Of a stretch of DNA of 52,465 nt, positions 39,325 through 48,264 are shown piece by piece. A program made the position numbers and the translations under genes. The stretch is from CAZHCG01 sp046484285. GTDB taxonomy: Bacteria; Myxococcota_A; Polyangia; JAAYKL01. Below the pieces are notes generated by a model that ran no database searches, was not told the DNA's origin, and saw nothing but the letters and a program-made list of their open reading frames with translations. Location of the stretch: the NCBI GenBank assembly GCA_046484285.1, contig JAWOBP010000086.1, forward strand, positions 1 through 52,465, in the 5' to 3' direction. Every line of letters starts with the position of its first letter. Position 1 is the first letter of the stretch.

Positions 39325-42300
39325 TTGATATTCGGCAAGTACCAGCTTCTGGAGCTATTGGGACGCGGCGGCATGGCCGAGGTGTTCAAGGCCAAGTCGT
39401 ACGGAGTGGAGGGCTTCGAGAAGCTGCTCGTGATCAAGCGGATCCTGCCCACGCTGACCGACAACGAGCGCTTCGTCGAGATGTTCATCAACGAGGCCAA
39501 GATCGCAGTCAGTCTCAACCACGCCAACATCGTGCAGGTCTTCGACCTGGGTAAGATCGGGGATTCGTACTACATCGCGATGGAGTACGTCCAGGGGCTC
39601 GACCTGGCCGCCGTCAACAAGCGGGCCAAGGCCCTGAGCAGACCGCTGGGCGTCAACCTGGCCGCCTACATGGCCAGCGAGATCGCCAAGGGTCTCGACT
39701 ACGCCCACCGCCGGCGGGGACAGAACCTGGAGCCGCTCAACATCATCCACCGCGACATCAGCCCGCACAACATCCTCGTCTCCTGCGAGGGCGAGGTGAA
39801 GATCACCGATTTCGGAATCGCCAAGGCCAAGACGACTCTCTCCGAGGACGAGCCCGGCGTGGTCAAGGGCAAGCATGCCTACATGGCCCCCGAGCAGGCG
39901 CTGGGGCATCCGCACGACCGCCGTGTCGACATCTACGCGCTGGGCGTGGTGATGTACGAAGCGATCTCGGGAGTCAATCCGTTCCGCGGGCTCAAGGCGA
40001 TCGAGACGGTTCAGAAGGCCAAGGCGAGGGACTATCCGCCGCTGACCGAGACGGCGGGCGGAGAGGCCGTTCCGGAGGAGCTGGCCACGGTCGTGACACG
40101 CGCGATCTCGCCGGACCCGGACGATCGTTTCTCCAACGCCGGCGAGTTCTACGAGAGCCTGATCTCCTTCCTCTACTCCACCGGCTCCCGGGTGGGCGCG
40201 CACAGCGTCTCGGAGTTCCTCGAGGAGCTGCGCGCCGAAGAGGAGAAACGGACTCCGGACGAGGAGGAGGCCAACCTGGTGGCCGCGCTCGGAGGCGGAA
40301 CGGAAGCGTCCTCGGCGCGCGCCAGCTCCACCGGATCGGACAGCAGCTCCAGCTCGGTGGAGGAGATCACCTCGGTGCAGGTCCCGACGCAGGCCGAGGA
40401 GCCCGGAACGATCACAACCGGCGCGCGCTCTCTGCCGGCCGAGCTGCGCGACGTGACCGCAGTCGCGGTCGAGATGATCGGGCCTTCCTTCCCCGCGGAG
40501 CTCGTCGAGCGCCTGCGCGAGATCGTCAAGCAGGGCGGAGGAATAGTCGTCGAGGAGCGCAGCGATCTGCTGATCGCCCTGTTCGGGGTCGAGGTGGCCG
40601 ACGGCCGGGACACTCAGGACGCGATCGGCACCGCGCTCAAGCTGCAACGCGCGGTACTGATGGACGAGGAACGCTCCCCGCGCCTGCAGATCGGGGTGGG
40701 AGTGCACCCCGACAAGATGGTGGTCGGCGCAGACGGCGAACCGCGCGAGGACGACTTCTACTACAAGGCGATCCAGGCCGCCCGCGAGCTGGCCAAGCAC
40801 GGGATCGGCTGGGTCTGCACATCGTCCGGCGGACGCGAGCTGGCCAGCGACAGCTTCCGCTTCGAGGAAGTCACCACCACCGCAGTAGGAGGCGTCGACC
40901 AGACCGTCTGCAAGGTCGTCGGCCGCCGACCGGTGACCGAGACCTACGGCAAGCTGATCGGCCGTCGCTCCGAGCTGCGCGCCGTGGGAGAGGTGCTGGC
41001 TCTGGTCAGCCGCGGCTCGGGCCGCCTGCTCGAAATCGAGGGCGAGACGGGAACGGGCAAGACCCGGATCATGCACGAGGTCAAGCACCGCCTGGTGGCG
41101 GGCGGACACGAGGTCGGCTGGTACGAGACCGCCTGCGTCCCCTGGCGCCACGCCACCCCCTACGCCGCCGTGGCCGGCATGTTTCGCTCGATTCTGGCGA
41201 TCGGCGAGATCGAGATGGAGCGGGATCTGCGGGTCAAGGTCGGAAGGTTGCGCGAGCTGGGCCTGATTCCCGAGGAGATCGACGCCGTCTCGGTGCTGCT
41301 CGGCGCCGAGGCCGAGCACGACGCCGGCCCCGAGGAACGCGGGCGACAGCTGAGAGCCGCACTGATCCGCGCCGCCTCGAGCCTGGCCTCCGACAAGATG
41401 ACGGTCTTGTTCTGGGACGATCTGCATAACGTCGACGATGAGTCACTGGAGATCCTTCATCACCTCTCCCGCTCGATCTCGCACGTCCCGCTCCTGATCG
41501 CCGTGGCCGACACACCGGGCTTCGCCCACGGCTGGGAGGAGAGCCCCTTGCTGACGCGGATCGGGCTCGGCCCCCTCTCCGAGACGGAGTCCAAGCGGCT
41601 GACCCTCTCGAGGCTGGGAGCCAAGAAGGCTCCCGAGGACCTGTTGATGGGGGTGGCACTCAAGAGCGACGGCAACCCGCTCTACATCGAGGAATACGTC
41701 AAGGCGCTGCTGGCCAACGGAATCGTGCGCGTCGACTCGGGACGCGTGACCCACGCTCCGGAAGCGGCGCTGGTGGATCTGCCCAAGACCCTGCGCGGCC
41801 TGGTCAGCGCCCGCATCAAGCGCCTGCCGGTCGAGCAGAAAGGCCTGCTCCAGCGCGCCGCCGTGATGGGCGAGCGCTTCGGCCTGGCGCTGCTCTCGAG
41901 CGTCACCGGGCTCTCTTCCGCCGAGCTGCGACCGCTGCTGCTGGGGCTCAAGGACGTCGGTCTGCTGACGCGCATCTCCGCCGGCGAGTTCGCCTTCGCC
42001 TCGGATCTGGTCCGCGACGTGGTCTACCAGGGCATCGTGCTTTCGGATCGCAAGGAGATCCACGCTGCAGTGGCGGCGGCGATCGAGGAAATGTTCGCCG
42101 ACCGCATCGACGAGTTCGTGGAGCGCCTGGCGCTGCACTACCGCGAGGGAGGCAACCGCGCCAAGGCGATCGACTACCTGTTCCGCGCCGGCGCCAAGGT
42201 AGCCGCCGACTACTCCCACCGCGCCGCCCTGGAACACTACCTGACCGCGCTGGACCTGCTGCACAACGTGCCTCAGCCCGACATCGAACGCATTCTCTCG

Positions 42301-43296
42301 GCCTACCTTCCGATCGGAGAGCTGGCGATCAGGAGCAACGAGTACCAGCTGGGGATCGATAAGATGCGCCTCGCCGAGGAGCTCGCCGAGCAGGTGGGGG
42401 ACAAGCGCTCGCTGGTCCAGATCCTGCGTCTCAACGCCGAGTTGCAGGCGCGCACCGATCACTTCGCCGAGTCGCAGCAGTACTTCCAAAGCGCGATCGA
42501 GCTGGCCGACGAGCTGGGAGACCCGAACCTGCGCTGCGAGGTGCGCGCCACGGCCGGCGAGATCCACATCCTGATCGGCGACATGAAGAAGGCGGCCCCG
42601 TACTACCGCGAGGCGATCGAGCTGTGCGAGGTCACCGGCGATCTCAACTTGCAGATCTCCTGCATGGCCCAGCTGGCCAAAGCCGAGGCCAACTCCGGAG
42701 AGCTCGAGCGGGCCCTGGACACCATCTTGCACGCCGAGAAGCTGATCGGCTCCGACGTCGATCCGACCGCCCAGTGCGTCTACGAGCGAGCGCGCGCCCA
42801 GGTTCACTACATGCGCCGCGAGATCGAAAAATCGATCACCCACAGCCAGCGCGCGCTGGAAATCGCCCGCGAGTACGACCTCAAGGAGCAGATCGCGGCC
42901 AACGCGCACAACATCGGCGACGACTACGTGCTGCTCAGCGATTATCGCAAGGCGTTCTCCTACCTGCGGATGTCACAGGAGACCGCCGAGCAGATCAACT
43001 ACGACATCGCCGTCAACCTCAATACGATCTTCCTCTCGTTCATCGACGCGCTCAAATTCGGCTCGGACGAGGCGCTCGAGCAGCTGGAGCGTGCCCTGGA
43101 GCTGGCCACCGAGCGCAACACGATCTGGGAGCAGGTCCAGGTGCACTACTTTCTGGGACGCATCCACTTCGAGCGGGGCCATCGCGAAAAGGCCGAGACC
43201 CACCTCGATCAGTCGCTGCGGATCGGACGCGCCGCGGACAACCGCATCTACGAGTCGCAGGTTCTCGACCTGCTCGACCAGATCGCCGATAGCTGA
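39325..43296 (+). CDS. Ser/Thr kinase fused to a degenerate cyclase-like domain, AAA ATPase and TPR region
   Basis: 1323 aa, a soluble signalling protein. The kinase (about 5-275) is complete: GRGGMAEVF loop, Lys38, HRDISPHN (Asp144), DFG 162-164, APE 188-190. An acidic Ser-rich linker with SSTGSDSSSSSVEE follows. Residues about 373-540 resemble a class III nucleotidyl cyclase (RDVTAVAVEMIGPSFPAEL; VGADGEPREDDFYYKA) but without the metal Asp pair. An AAA/NTPase domain has Walker A EGETGTGKTR (573) and Walker B TVLFWDD (about 698). The rest, about 950-1310, is TPR repeats. The only start is TTG 39325, since a TAG lies three codons upstream; no Shine-Dalgarno is seen. The architecture is common in Myxobacteria; it could sense a ligand and phosphorylate partners. 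Confidence 0.88.
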   Translation: MIFGKYQLLELLGRGGMAEVFKAKSYGVEGFEKLLVIKRILPTLTDNERFVEMFINEAKIAVSLNHANIVQVFDLGKIGDSYYIAMEYVQGLDLAAVNKRAKALSRPLGVNLAAYMASEIAKGLDYAHRRRGQNLEPLNIIHRDISPHNILVSCEGEVKITDFGIAKAKTTLSEDEPGVVKGKHAYMAPEQALGHPHDRRVDIYALGVVMYEAISGVNPFRGLKAIETVQKAKARDYPPLTETAGGEAVPEELATVVTRAISPDPDDRFSNAGEFYESLISFLYSTGSRVGAHSVSEFLEELRAEEEKRTPDEEEANLVAALGGGTEASSARASSTGSDSSSSSVEEITSVQVPTQAEEPGTITTGARSLPAELRDVTAVAVEMIGPSFPAELVERLREIVKQGGGIVVEERSDLLIALFGVEVADGRDTQDAIGTALKLQRAVLMDEERSPRLQIGVGVHPDKMVVGADGEPREDDFYYKAIQAARELAKHGIGWVCTSSGGRELASDSFRFEEVTTTAVGGVDQTVCKVVGRRPVTETYGKLIGRRSELRAVGEVLALVSRGSGRLLEIEGETGTGKTRIMHEVKHRLVAGGHEVGWYETACVPWRHATPYAAVAGMFRSILAIGEIEMERDLRVKVGRLRELGLIPEEIDAVSVLLGAEAEHDAGPEERGRQLRAALIRAASSLASDKMTVLFWDDLHNVDDESLEILHHLSRSISHVPLLIAVADTPGFAHGWEESPLLTRIGLGPLSETESKRLTLSRLGAKKAPEDLLMGVALKSDGNPLYIEEYVKALLANGIVRVDSGRVTHAPEAALVDLPKTLRGLVSARIKRLPVEQKGLLQRAAVMGERFGLALLSSVTGLSSAELRPLLLGLKDVGLLTRISAGEFAFASDLVRDVVYQGIVLSDRKEIHAAVAAAIEEMFADRIDEFVERLALHYREGGNRAKAIDYLFRAGAKVAADYSHRAALEHYLTALDLLHNVPQPDIERILSAYLPIGELAIRSNEYQLGIDKMRLAEELAEQVGDKRSLVQILRLNAELQARTDHFAESQQYFQSAIELADELGDPNLRCEVRATAGEIHILIGDMKKAAPYYREAIELCEVTGDLNLQISCMAQLAKAEANSGELERALDTILHAEKLIGSDVDPTAQCVYERARAQVHYMRREIEKSITHSQRALEIAREYDLKEQIAANAHNIGDDYVLLSDYRKAFSYLRMSQETAEQINYDIAVNLNTIFLSFIDALKFGSDEALEQLERALELATERNTIWEQVQVHYFLGRIHFERGHREKAETHLDQSLRIGRAADNRIYESQVLDLLDQIADS

Positions 43297-43317
43297 GCCG
43301 AACGCACCGCTCCCACC

Positions 43318-43346
43318 CTGACAAGCGAGCGGCGAAGTAGTATCTT
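43318..43346 (+). promoter_or_regulatory. Promoter of the transketolase-RLP operon
   Basis: CTGACA (43318-43323), 17-base spacer, TATCTT (43341-43346), 20 bases after the stop of the kinase gene. Leader of about 35 bases to ATG 43388. Confidence 0.5.
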
Positions 43347-43387
43347 GGAACACGTCCGCTTCTCGCAACGCCTCACGAGGGGTATCG

Positions 43388-44317
43388 ATGGACGGAAAAA
43401 ACGCAAACGAGAGCGCCTGGATGGAGGAAGCCGAGCGGGTAGCCCGCGGAGTCCGGCGCCGCGTGCTGGCCCACACGATCGCCAACAACGGGGGATACCT
43501 CAGCCAGGCCTGCTCGTCGGCGGAGATGCTGGCCGTGCTCTACACGAGAGTGCTGCGGCTCGGCCAGAGCGTCGCGCCGCTGAAGCCGCGACCGTTCGCC
43601 GGCGTCCCGCGAGCCGGAGACGACTCGTGGTTCACCGGGGCGGGCTACAACGGCCCGCGGGCTCCGGAGCTGGATCGCTTCGTCTTCTCGCCGGTGCACT
43701 ACGCCCTGGTGCTCTACGCCACGCTGATCGAAGTGGGACGACTCGGAGAGCACGCGCTCGACGAGTTCAACCGGGACGGCTCGACCGTGGAGATGATCGG
43801 CGCCGAGCACTCGCCGGGACACGAGCTGACCGCGGGATCGCTGGGCCAGGCGATCAGCCAGGCAGGCGGAATCGCCCTGGCGCGCAGGCTGCGGGGGGAG
43901 ACCGGACGCACCTGGGTCTTCATGTCCGACGGCGAGTTCCAGGAGGGCCAGACCTGGGAGGCCTTCTCCGCTCTGACCTACCACCGCCTGGACAACCTCG
44001 GGGTTTTCGTGGACGCCAACGGGCAGCAGTGCGACGGCGCGATGAACGACGTGATGAGCATCGATCCGCTCGCGGAACGTTTACGGGCGTTCGGTGCCGA
44101 GGTGAGAGAGGTGGACGGCCACGACCTCGCCCAGCTGGCCTCGGCGGCGGAGAGCTTCGCGCGGGGACGTCCGCTCGTCGTGCTGGCCCGCACCGAGCCG
44201 TGCTGCGGATTGGATCTGCTCGAGAGCAGGAAACCCAGGCTGCACTACGTACGGTTCAAGAGCGAGCAGGAGCGCCGCGACTACCAGCGGACGCTCGAGG
44301 CGATGGAGGAAGACTGA
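43388..44317 (+). CDS. Transketolase N-terminal (TPP-binding) subunit
   Basis: 309 aa. The TPP motif is at 180-187 (SDGEFQEG) followed by TWEAFSAL and NLGVFVDANGQQ; SPGHELTAGSLGQAISQAGG carries the conserved His and substrate pocket. Compared with TktA-type N-halves, the region after LYTRVLRLG has an insert (about residues 60-95), and the usual SKGHAA becomes SPVHYA. This suggests a substrate other than the standard pentose and heptose phosphates. It forms a heterodimer or tetramer with the next gene, which starts 1 base after its stop. GAGGGG lies 7 bases before ATG 43388. Split transketolases are known for DXP-like, apulose and other specialised sugar-phosphate reactions. Confidence 0.85.
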   Translation: MDGKNANESAWMEEAERVARGVRRRVLAHTIANNGGYLSQACSSAEMLAVLYTRVLRLGQSVAPLKPRPFAGVPRAGDDSWFTGAGYNGPRAPELDRFVFSPVHYALVLYATLIEVGRLGEHALDEFNRDGSTVEMIGAEHSPGHELTAGSLGQAISQAGGIALARRLRGETGRTWVFMSDGEFQEGQTWEAFSALTYHRLDNLGVFVDANGQQCDGAMNDVMSIDPLAERLRAFGAEVREVDGHDLAQLASAAESFARGRPLVVLARTEPCCGLDLLESRKPRLHYVRFKSEQERRDYQRTLEAMEED

Positions 44318-44318
44318 G

Positions 44319-45326
44319 ATGGAGATCGTCAAGCGCCCTCATGCTCGAAACATGGTGCGCTGGTCCGCGGACGAGCCCGAGGTGCTCGTGCTGTCCGCGG
44401 ACCTGACCTCGTCGTGCGAGGCCAACGACTTTCGCGAGGCCTACCCGGAGCGTTTCTTTTCGCTGGGAATGGCCGAGCAGAACATGATGAGCTTCGCCGG
44501 CGGCATGGCGCGCGAGGGCTTCTATCCGTTCGTCCACACCTTCGCCGTGTTCGTCTGCCGCCGCCCCTTCGACCAGGTCGCGATGTCGATCGCCTACTCC
44601 AACCTGCCGGTGCGCCTGATCGGCTTTCTGCCGGGTCTGACCACACCGGGTGGCGCCACGCACCAGGCGATCGACGATTTGGCCCTGATGCGCGTGCTGC
44701 CCAACATGACGATCCTGGAATGCGGCGACGCCACCGAGGTGGAAGCCTCGCTCGACGCGGCTCACGCGATCGACGGTCCGGTCTACGTCCGGATGCTGCG
44801 CGGCGAGGTGCCCCGGCTGTTTCCGCCCGGGGACGACACGGCGATGGGCGAGACGCGACAGCTCTCCCGCGGCGACGACCTGACCGTGATCAGCTCCGGG
44901 ATCTGCACCGAGGAGGGCCTGAGAGCCATCCGCGTTCTCGAGAAGAGAGGGCTTTCAATATCTCACCTGCACGTCAACCGGATCAAGCCGCTCGATCCCG
45001 CGCCGTTGCTCGCCGCGATCGAAGGCTCGCGCCTGGGGGCAATCGCGCTCGAAAACCACTCGGTGATCGGCGGGCTCGGCTCGGCGGTCGCCGAAGCGAT
45101 GGCCGAAGCCGGCTCGGGCCGCAAGCTGGTTCGACTCGGAGTGCAGGACACCTACGCCCACGGCGCCAGCCGCCCCTACCTGATGCGCGAGTACGGGATC
45201 GACGCCGCGGCGCTGGTGCGCGCGGTGGAGAGGCTCGTCGGCCGAGACCTGGATGTCGGCGGCGAAGAGCTGGCCGCTGTGGAGATCGAAACCGCGGGCC
45301 GCGGCTCCGAGCTGGAGGATCTGTGA
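44319..45326 (+). CDS. Transketolase C-terminal (pyrimidine-binding) subunit
   Basis: 335 aa. Contains the TPP-activating Glu in FSLGMAEQNMMSFAGGMA, the aromatic region TFAVFVCRRPFDQV, GLTTPGGATHQAIDDLALMR and the C-terminal transketolase domain with DLTVISSGICTEEGLRAI and HLHVNRIKPLDPAPLLAA. Complements the preceding subunit to build a full transketolase or DXP synthase-like enzyme. ATG 44319 is one base after the upstream stop. Its own 3' end carries the GGAGG that serves the RuBisCO-like gene. Confidence 0.85.
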   Translation: MEIVKRPHARNMVRWSADEPEVLVLSADLTSSCEANDFREAYPERFFSLGMAEQNMMSFAGGMAREGFYPFVHTFAVFVCRRPFDQVAMSIAYSNLPVRLIGFLPGLTTPGGATHQAIDDLALMRVLPNMTILECGDATEVEASLDAAHAIDGPVYVRMLRGEVPRLFPPGDDTAMGETRQLSRGDDLTVISSGICTEEGLRAIRVLEKRGLSISHLHVNRIKPLDPAPLLAAIEGSRLGAIALENHSVIGGLGSAVAEAMAEAGSGRKLVRLGVQDTYAHGASRPYLMREYGIDAAALVRAVERLVGRDLDVGGEELAAVEIETAGRGSELEDL

Positions 45327-45327
45327 A

Positions 45328-46470
45328 TTGGCAAACCGATTGGAGCTGAGCGGCGAGCGTTTTCATGCGGTCTACCGCCTGGCGGGCGACCGTGATCGCG
45401 CCGAGGCGACCGCCCGGCGAATCTGCCTGGAGCAGACCGTGGAGTACCCCGAGGATCTGATCGATCGCGACGAGATCCGCGAGCAGGTCTTCGGGCGCCT
45501 CGTCTCGCTGGAGCCGAGCGGCGAGGAGTGCTTCCGCGCCACGATCGCCTACCCCTCCGAAGTGGCGGGGCGGGAGCTGACCCAGCTGCTCAACGTGCTG
45601 ATGGGCAACATCAGCCTCGAGCCGGGGATCCGCCTTTTGGAATTCGACCTGCCGCCCGGGCTGGCGGCCCACTACCGCGGACCGCGCTTCGGCCGCGAGG
45701 GTCTGCGCCGCCTGGCTCGCGCCGAACGCAGACCGCTGCTGTGCAGCGCGATCAAGCCGATGGGGCTCCCGATCGCGGAGCTGGCCGAGTTGGCCTACGA
45801 CCTGGCCCGCGGCGGGATGGACTTCGTCAAGGACGACCACGGCCTCAGCGACCAGAGCTTCTGCCGCTTCGAGCAGCGCGTGGAGCGCTGCGCCGCGGCG
45901 GTCGAACGCGCCAACCGTGAAAGCGGCGGTCACTGCCGCTACGCGCCCAACGTGACCGCTCCGTTCGGCGAGCTGCCAGAGCGCGTGCGACTCGCGGCGC
46001 GGGTCGGCGCCGGTGCGGTGGTGATCTCGCCCGGCCTGACCGGATTCGACGCGATGCGCTCGATCGCGGACGACGACGATTCGAGCCTCCCGGTCTTCGC
46101 CCACCCGGCCTTTCTCGGCGGCTTCAGCGTCGTCCGCGACTCGGGGATCTCCCACGGCGCCCTGTTCGGACGCCTGATGCGACTGGCCGGAGCGGACGCC
46201 ACGATCTTTCCCAACTACGGCGGTCGCTTCTCCTTCACTCGCGAGGACTGCCGCGAACTGGTCGACGGAACGCTCTGCCCGCTGGGGAATCTGGCCCCCG
46301 GCTTTCCGGTTCCGGCCGGTGGGATGAAGCTCGAAAACGTGGAGGAGATGATCGATTTCTACGACCGCGACGTGATTCTGCTGATCGGCGGAGACCTGCA
46401 TCGCCACGGCCCGGATCTGACCGCCACCTGCCGCGGGTTCGCCTCCCTGGTGAGGGAGACCTTCGATTAG
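45328..46470 (+). CDS. RuBisCO-like protein (form IV)
   Basis: 380 aa from TTG 45328 (GGAGG 9 bases upstream inside the end of the transketolase gene). The barrel keeps the first active-site Lys (143, SAIKPMG), the lysine equivalent to the carbamylated residue (168) and one metal Asp (170) in GGMDFVKDDHGLSDQ, His259 and the phosphate-binding AGGM (330-333) and LLIGGDLHRHG. It deviates from carboxylating RuBisCO: the second KPK Lys is absent, KDDE is KDDH, Arg after His259 is Pro, and loop 6 Lys is missing (FPNYGGRFSF). CO2 fixation is therefore very unlikely. Known form IV enzymes are enolases, isomerases or decarboxylases on sugar phosphates. Coupling to a split transketolase points to a small pathway of phosphorylated sugars; the substrate is not determined. 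Confidence 0.9.
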   Translation: MANRLELSGERFHAVYRLAGDRDRAEATARRICLEQTVEYPEDLIDRDEIREQVFGRLVSLEPSGEECFRATIAYPSEVAGRELTQLLNVLMGNISLEPGIRLLEFDLPPGLAAHYRGPRFGREGLRRLARAERRPLLCSAIKPMGLPIAELAELAYDLARGGMDFVKDDHGLSDQSFCRFEQRVERCAAAVERANRESGGHCRYAPNVTAPFGELPERVRLAARVGAGAVVISPGLTGFDAMRSIADDDDSSLPVFAHPAFLGGFSVVRDSGISHGALFGRLMRLAGADATIFPNYGGRFSFTREDCRELVDGTLCPLGNLAPGFPVPAGGMKLENVEEMIDFYDRDVILLIGGDLHRHGPDLTATCRGFASLVRETFD

Positions 46471-46628
46471 CTCAGCCTAACAGAAGAAGCCCTGCCCACG
46501 CTCAATCCTGTCCGAATTTCGAACGGTTGACGTTCCCGCGCAGATGGTCCAAACAAGGAGCGAAAGCGGCGCTGGCGAGACGGACGCGCCGGGGCAAAAA
46601 AGACGAAGATCGCCTGGAGGCCGATCGC

Positions 46629-47210
46629 ATGGACATGCTCCTGATCGTTTTGATGGCAATGCTGACCGAGAACTTCGTTTTGTCGAAGTTTCTCGGCATC
46701 TGCCCGTTCCTCGGCGTATCCAAGCGGATCAGCACCGCGGCCGGCATGTCGATGGCGGTGCTGTTCGTGATGCTGGTGGCCTCGGTGGTCACCTGGACAT
46801 TGCACGTCTACGTGCTGGTGCCGTTCGAGGTCGGCTACTTGCAGACGATCGCCTTCATTCTGGTGATCGCATCGACGGTGCAGCTGACCGAGATGGCGGT
46901 GCAGAAGCTCTCGCCGACTCTCTACCAGGCGCTCGGAATCTACCTGCCGCTGATCACCACCAACTGCGCCGTACTCGGCCTGGCGGTGCTCAACATCCAG
47001 CGCGGGTACTCGCTGATGGAGGTGATCTTCCACGCCGTGGGCGCGGCCGGCGGGTTCGCCATTGCCCTGTTGCTGTTCGCCGGAATCCGCGAGCGGCTCG
47101 ACCGCGCCGAGGTCCCCGAGGTGTTCCGCGGGGCGGCGATCGCGTTCATCACCGCCGGCATCCTGTCGCTGGCGTTCATGGGTTTTTCCGGTCTGGCACC
47201 GGCCAACTAG
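46629..47210 (+). CDS. rnfA: Rnf complex subunit RnfA
   Basis: 193-residue six-helix membrane subunit. MLTENFVLSKFLGICPFLGVSKR and LITTNCAVLGLAVLN are the mirrored halves typical of RnfA/NqrE, each with a Cys that binds the intramembrane iron-sulphur cluster. I chose ATG 46629 for GGAGG 8 bases upstream; an in-frame ATG two codons later is possible, while the long upstream extension is basic and unlikely. It begins the rnfABCDGE operon, after a 158-base gap that carries no convincing promoter. Confidence 0.94.
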   Translation: MDMLLIVLMAMLTENFVLSKFLGICPFLGVSKRISTAAGMSMAVLFVMLVASVVTWTLHVYVLVPFEVGYLQTIAFILVIASTVQLTEMAVQKLSPTLYQALGIYLPLITTNCAVLGLAVLNIQRGYSLMEVIFHAVGAAGGFAIALLLFAGIRERLDRAEVPEVFRGAAIAFITAGILSLAFMGFSGLAPAN

Positions 47211-47229
47211 GCGTCGAGGAGATGTGCTG

Positions 47230-48264
47230 ATGGTGGTCGCGCTGATCGTGCTGTCGGGGGTGGGGCTGGTGATGGCCGGGTTGCTGGCCGTGGGACGCAA
47301 TGTGTTCTACGTCGAGGTAGACCCCCGCCAGGAGAAGATCGAGGAGATGCTGCCCGGCGCCAACTGCGGCGCCTGCGGCTACGCGGGCTGCTCCGGCTTC
47401 GCCGCGGCGCTGATCACCGGCGAGGCGTCGCCCACCGACTGCACGCCGGGCGGGCGGGAGACCGCCGAACGCGCAGCCGAGCTGCTCGGTGTCGAGGTCG
47501 GAGAGTCGGCCGACGAGGTGGCGCTGGTCGCCTGCGCGGGCGACGACTCGACGGCGCCTTCCCGGGCCCGCTACCTGGGCCTCGCCGACTGCTCCGCTGC
47601 CGACGCGGTGGCCGGTGGGGCCAAGGCCTGCCGCTACGGCTGCCTGGGTCTCGGCAGCTGCCGCGACGCCTGCCCGTTCGATGCGATCAAAATCACTAAA
47701 AACGGCCTGGCCGTGGTGATTCCCAATCGCTGCACCGGCTGCGGCCAGTGCGTCGAGGCCTGCCCGCGCGGAATCATTCGGCTGGTCCCGCGCTCGCGCA
47801 AGGTGCATGTGCTGTGCGTCAACCCGGAGAAGTCCAAGCAGGTCAAGGCGGTCTGCGCGGTCGGCTGCACCGGTTGCAAGCTGTGCGCCAAGCAATCCAA
47901 GGCGTTCTCCCTCGACGGACCGCTGGCCGCGGTGACCGACGACGAGGTGGAGATTCCCGAAAGCGCGGCGCTGGCCTGCGGCACCGGCACGATCCTGGAC
48001 ACCCGCTACTACGATCCGCTCTCCTGGATCGAGGATCCCTCCAGGCGCGAGGACTACGAGCGCCGCTCCGCGGAGTGGAAGGCCGCCGAGAAGAAGCGCA
48101 AGGCCGCCAAGAAGGCCAAGGCCAAAGAGAAGAAGAAGGCCGAGGAGAAGAAGAAAGCCGAGCTTGAAGCAGGCGACAAGCAGCCGAGCGCCGACGGAAA
48201 GCCGGAACGGGGCGAGGCCGCGGTCGCGAAGAAAGACGGGGGCGAGGAGAGAGGGGAAGCATGA
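47230..48264 (+). CDS. rnfB: Rnf complex ferredoxin-type subunit RnfB with long basic tail
   Basis: 344 aa. One N-terminal membrane helix (VALIVLSGVGLVMAGLLAVG), then a four-Cys cluster site beginning NCGACGYAGC (C46, C49), then ferredoxin clusters SCRDACPF, CTGCGQCVEACPRG and GCTGCKLCAK. It passes electrons from ferredoxin into the complex. After the last cluster region comes an unusual extension of about 75 residues rich in Lys, Ala and Glu (EKKRKAAKKAKAKEKKKA). ATG 47230 has GGAG upstream; the stop overlaps rnfC by four bases (ATGA). Confidence 0.93.
   Translation: MVVALIVLSGVGLVMAGLLAVGRNVFYVEVDPRQEKIEEMLPGANCGACGYAGCSGFAAALITGEASPTDCTPGGRETAERAAELLGVEVGESADEVALVACAGDDSTAPSRARYLGLADCSAADAVAGGAKACRYGCLGLGSCRDACPFDAIKITKNGLAVVIPNRCTGCGQCVEACPRGIIRLVPRSRKVHVLCVNPEKSKQVKAVCAVGCTGCKLCAKQSKAFSLDGPLAAVTDDEVEIPESAALACGTGTILDTRYYDPLSWIEDPSRREDYERRSAEWKAAEKKRKAAKKAKAKEKKKAEEKKKAELEAGDKQPSADGKPERGEAAVAKKDGGEERGEA

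Noticed and set aside
45328..46470. True RuBisCO (CO2 fixation)
   Set aside because: Loop-6 Lys, second KPK Lys, the KDDE Glu and the Arg after the active-site His are all missing; no phosphoribulokinase or small subunit nearby.
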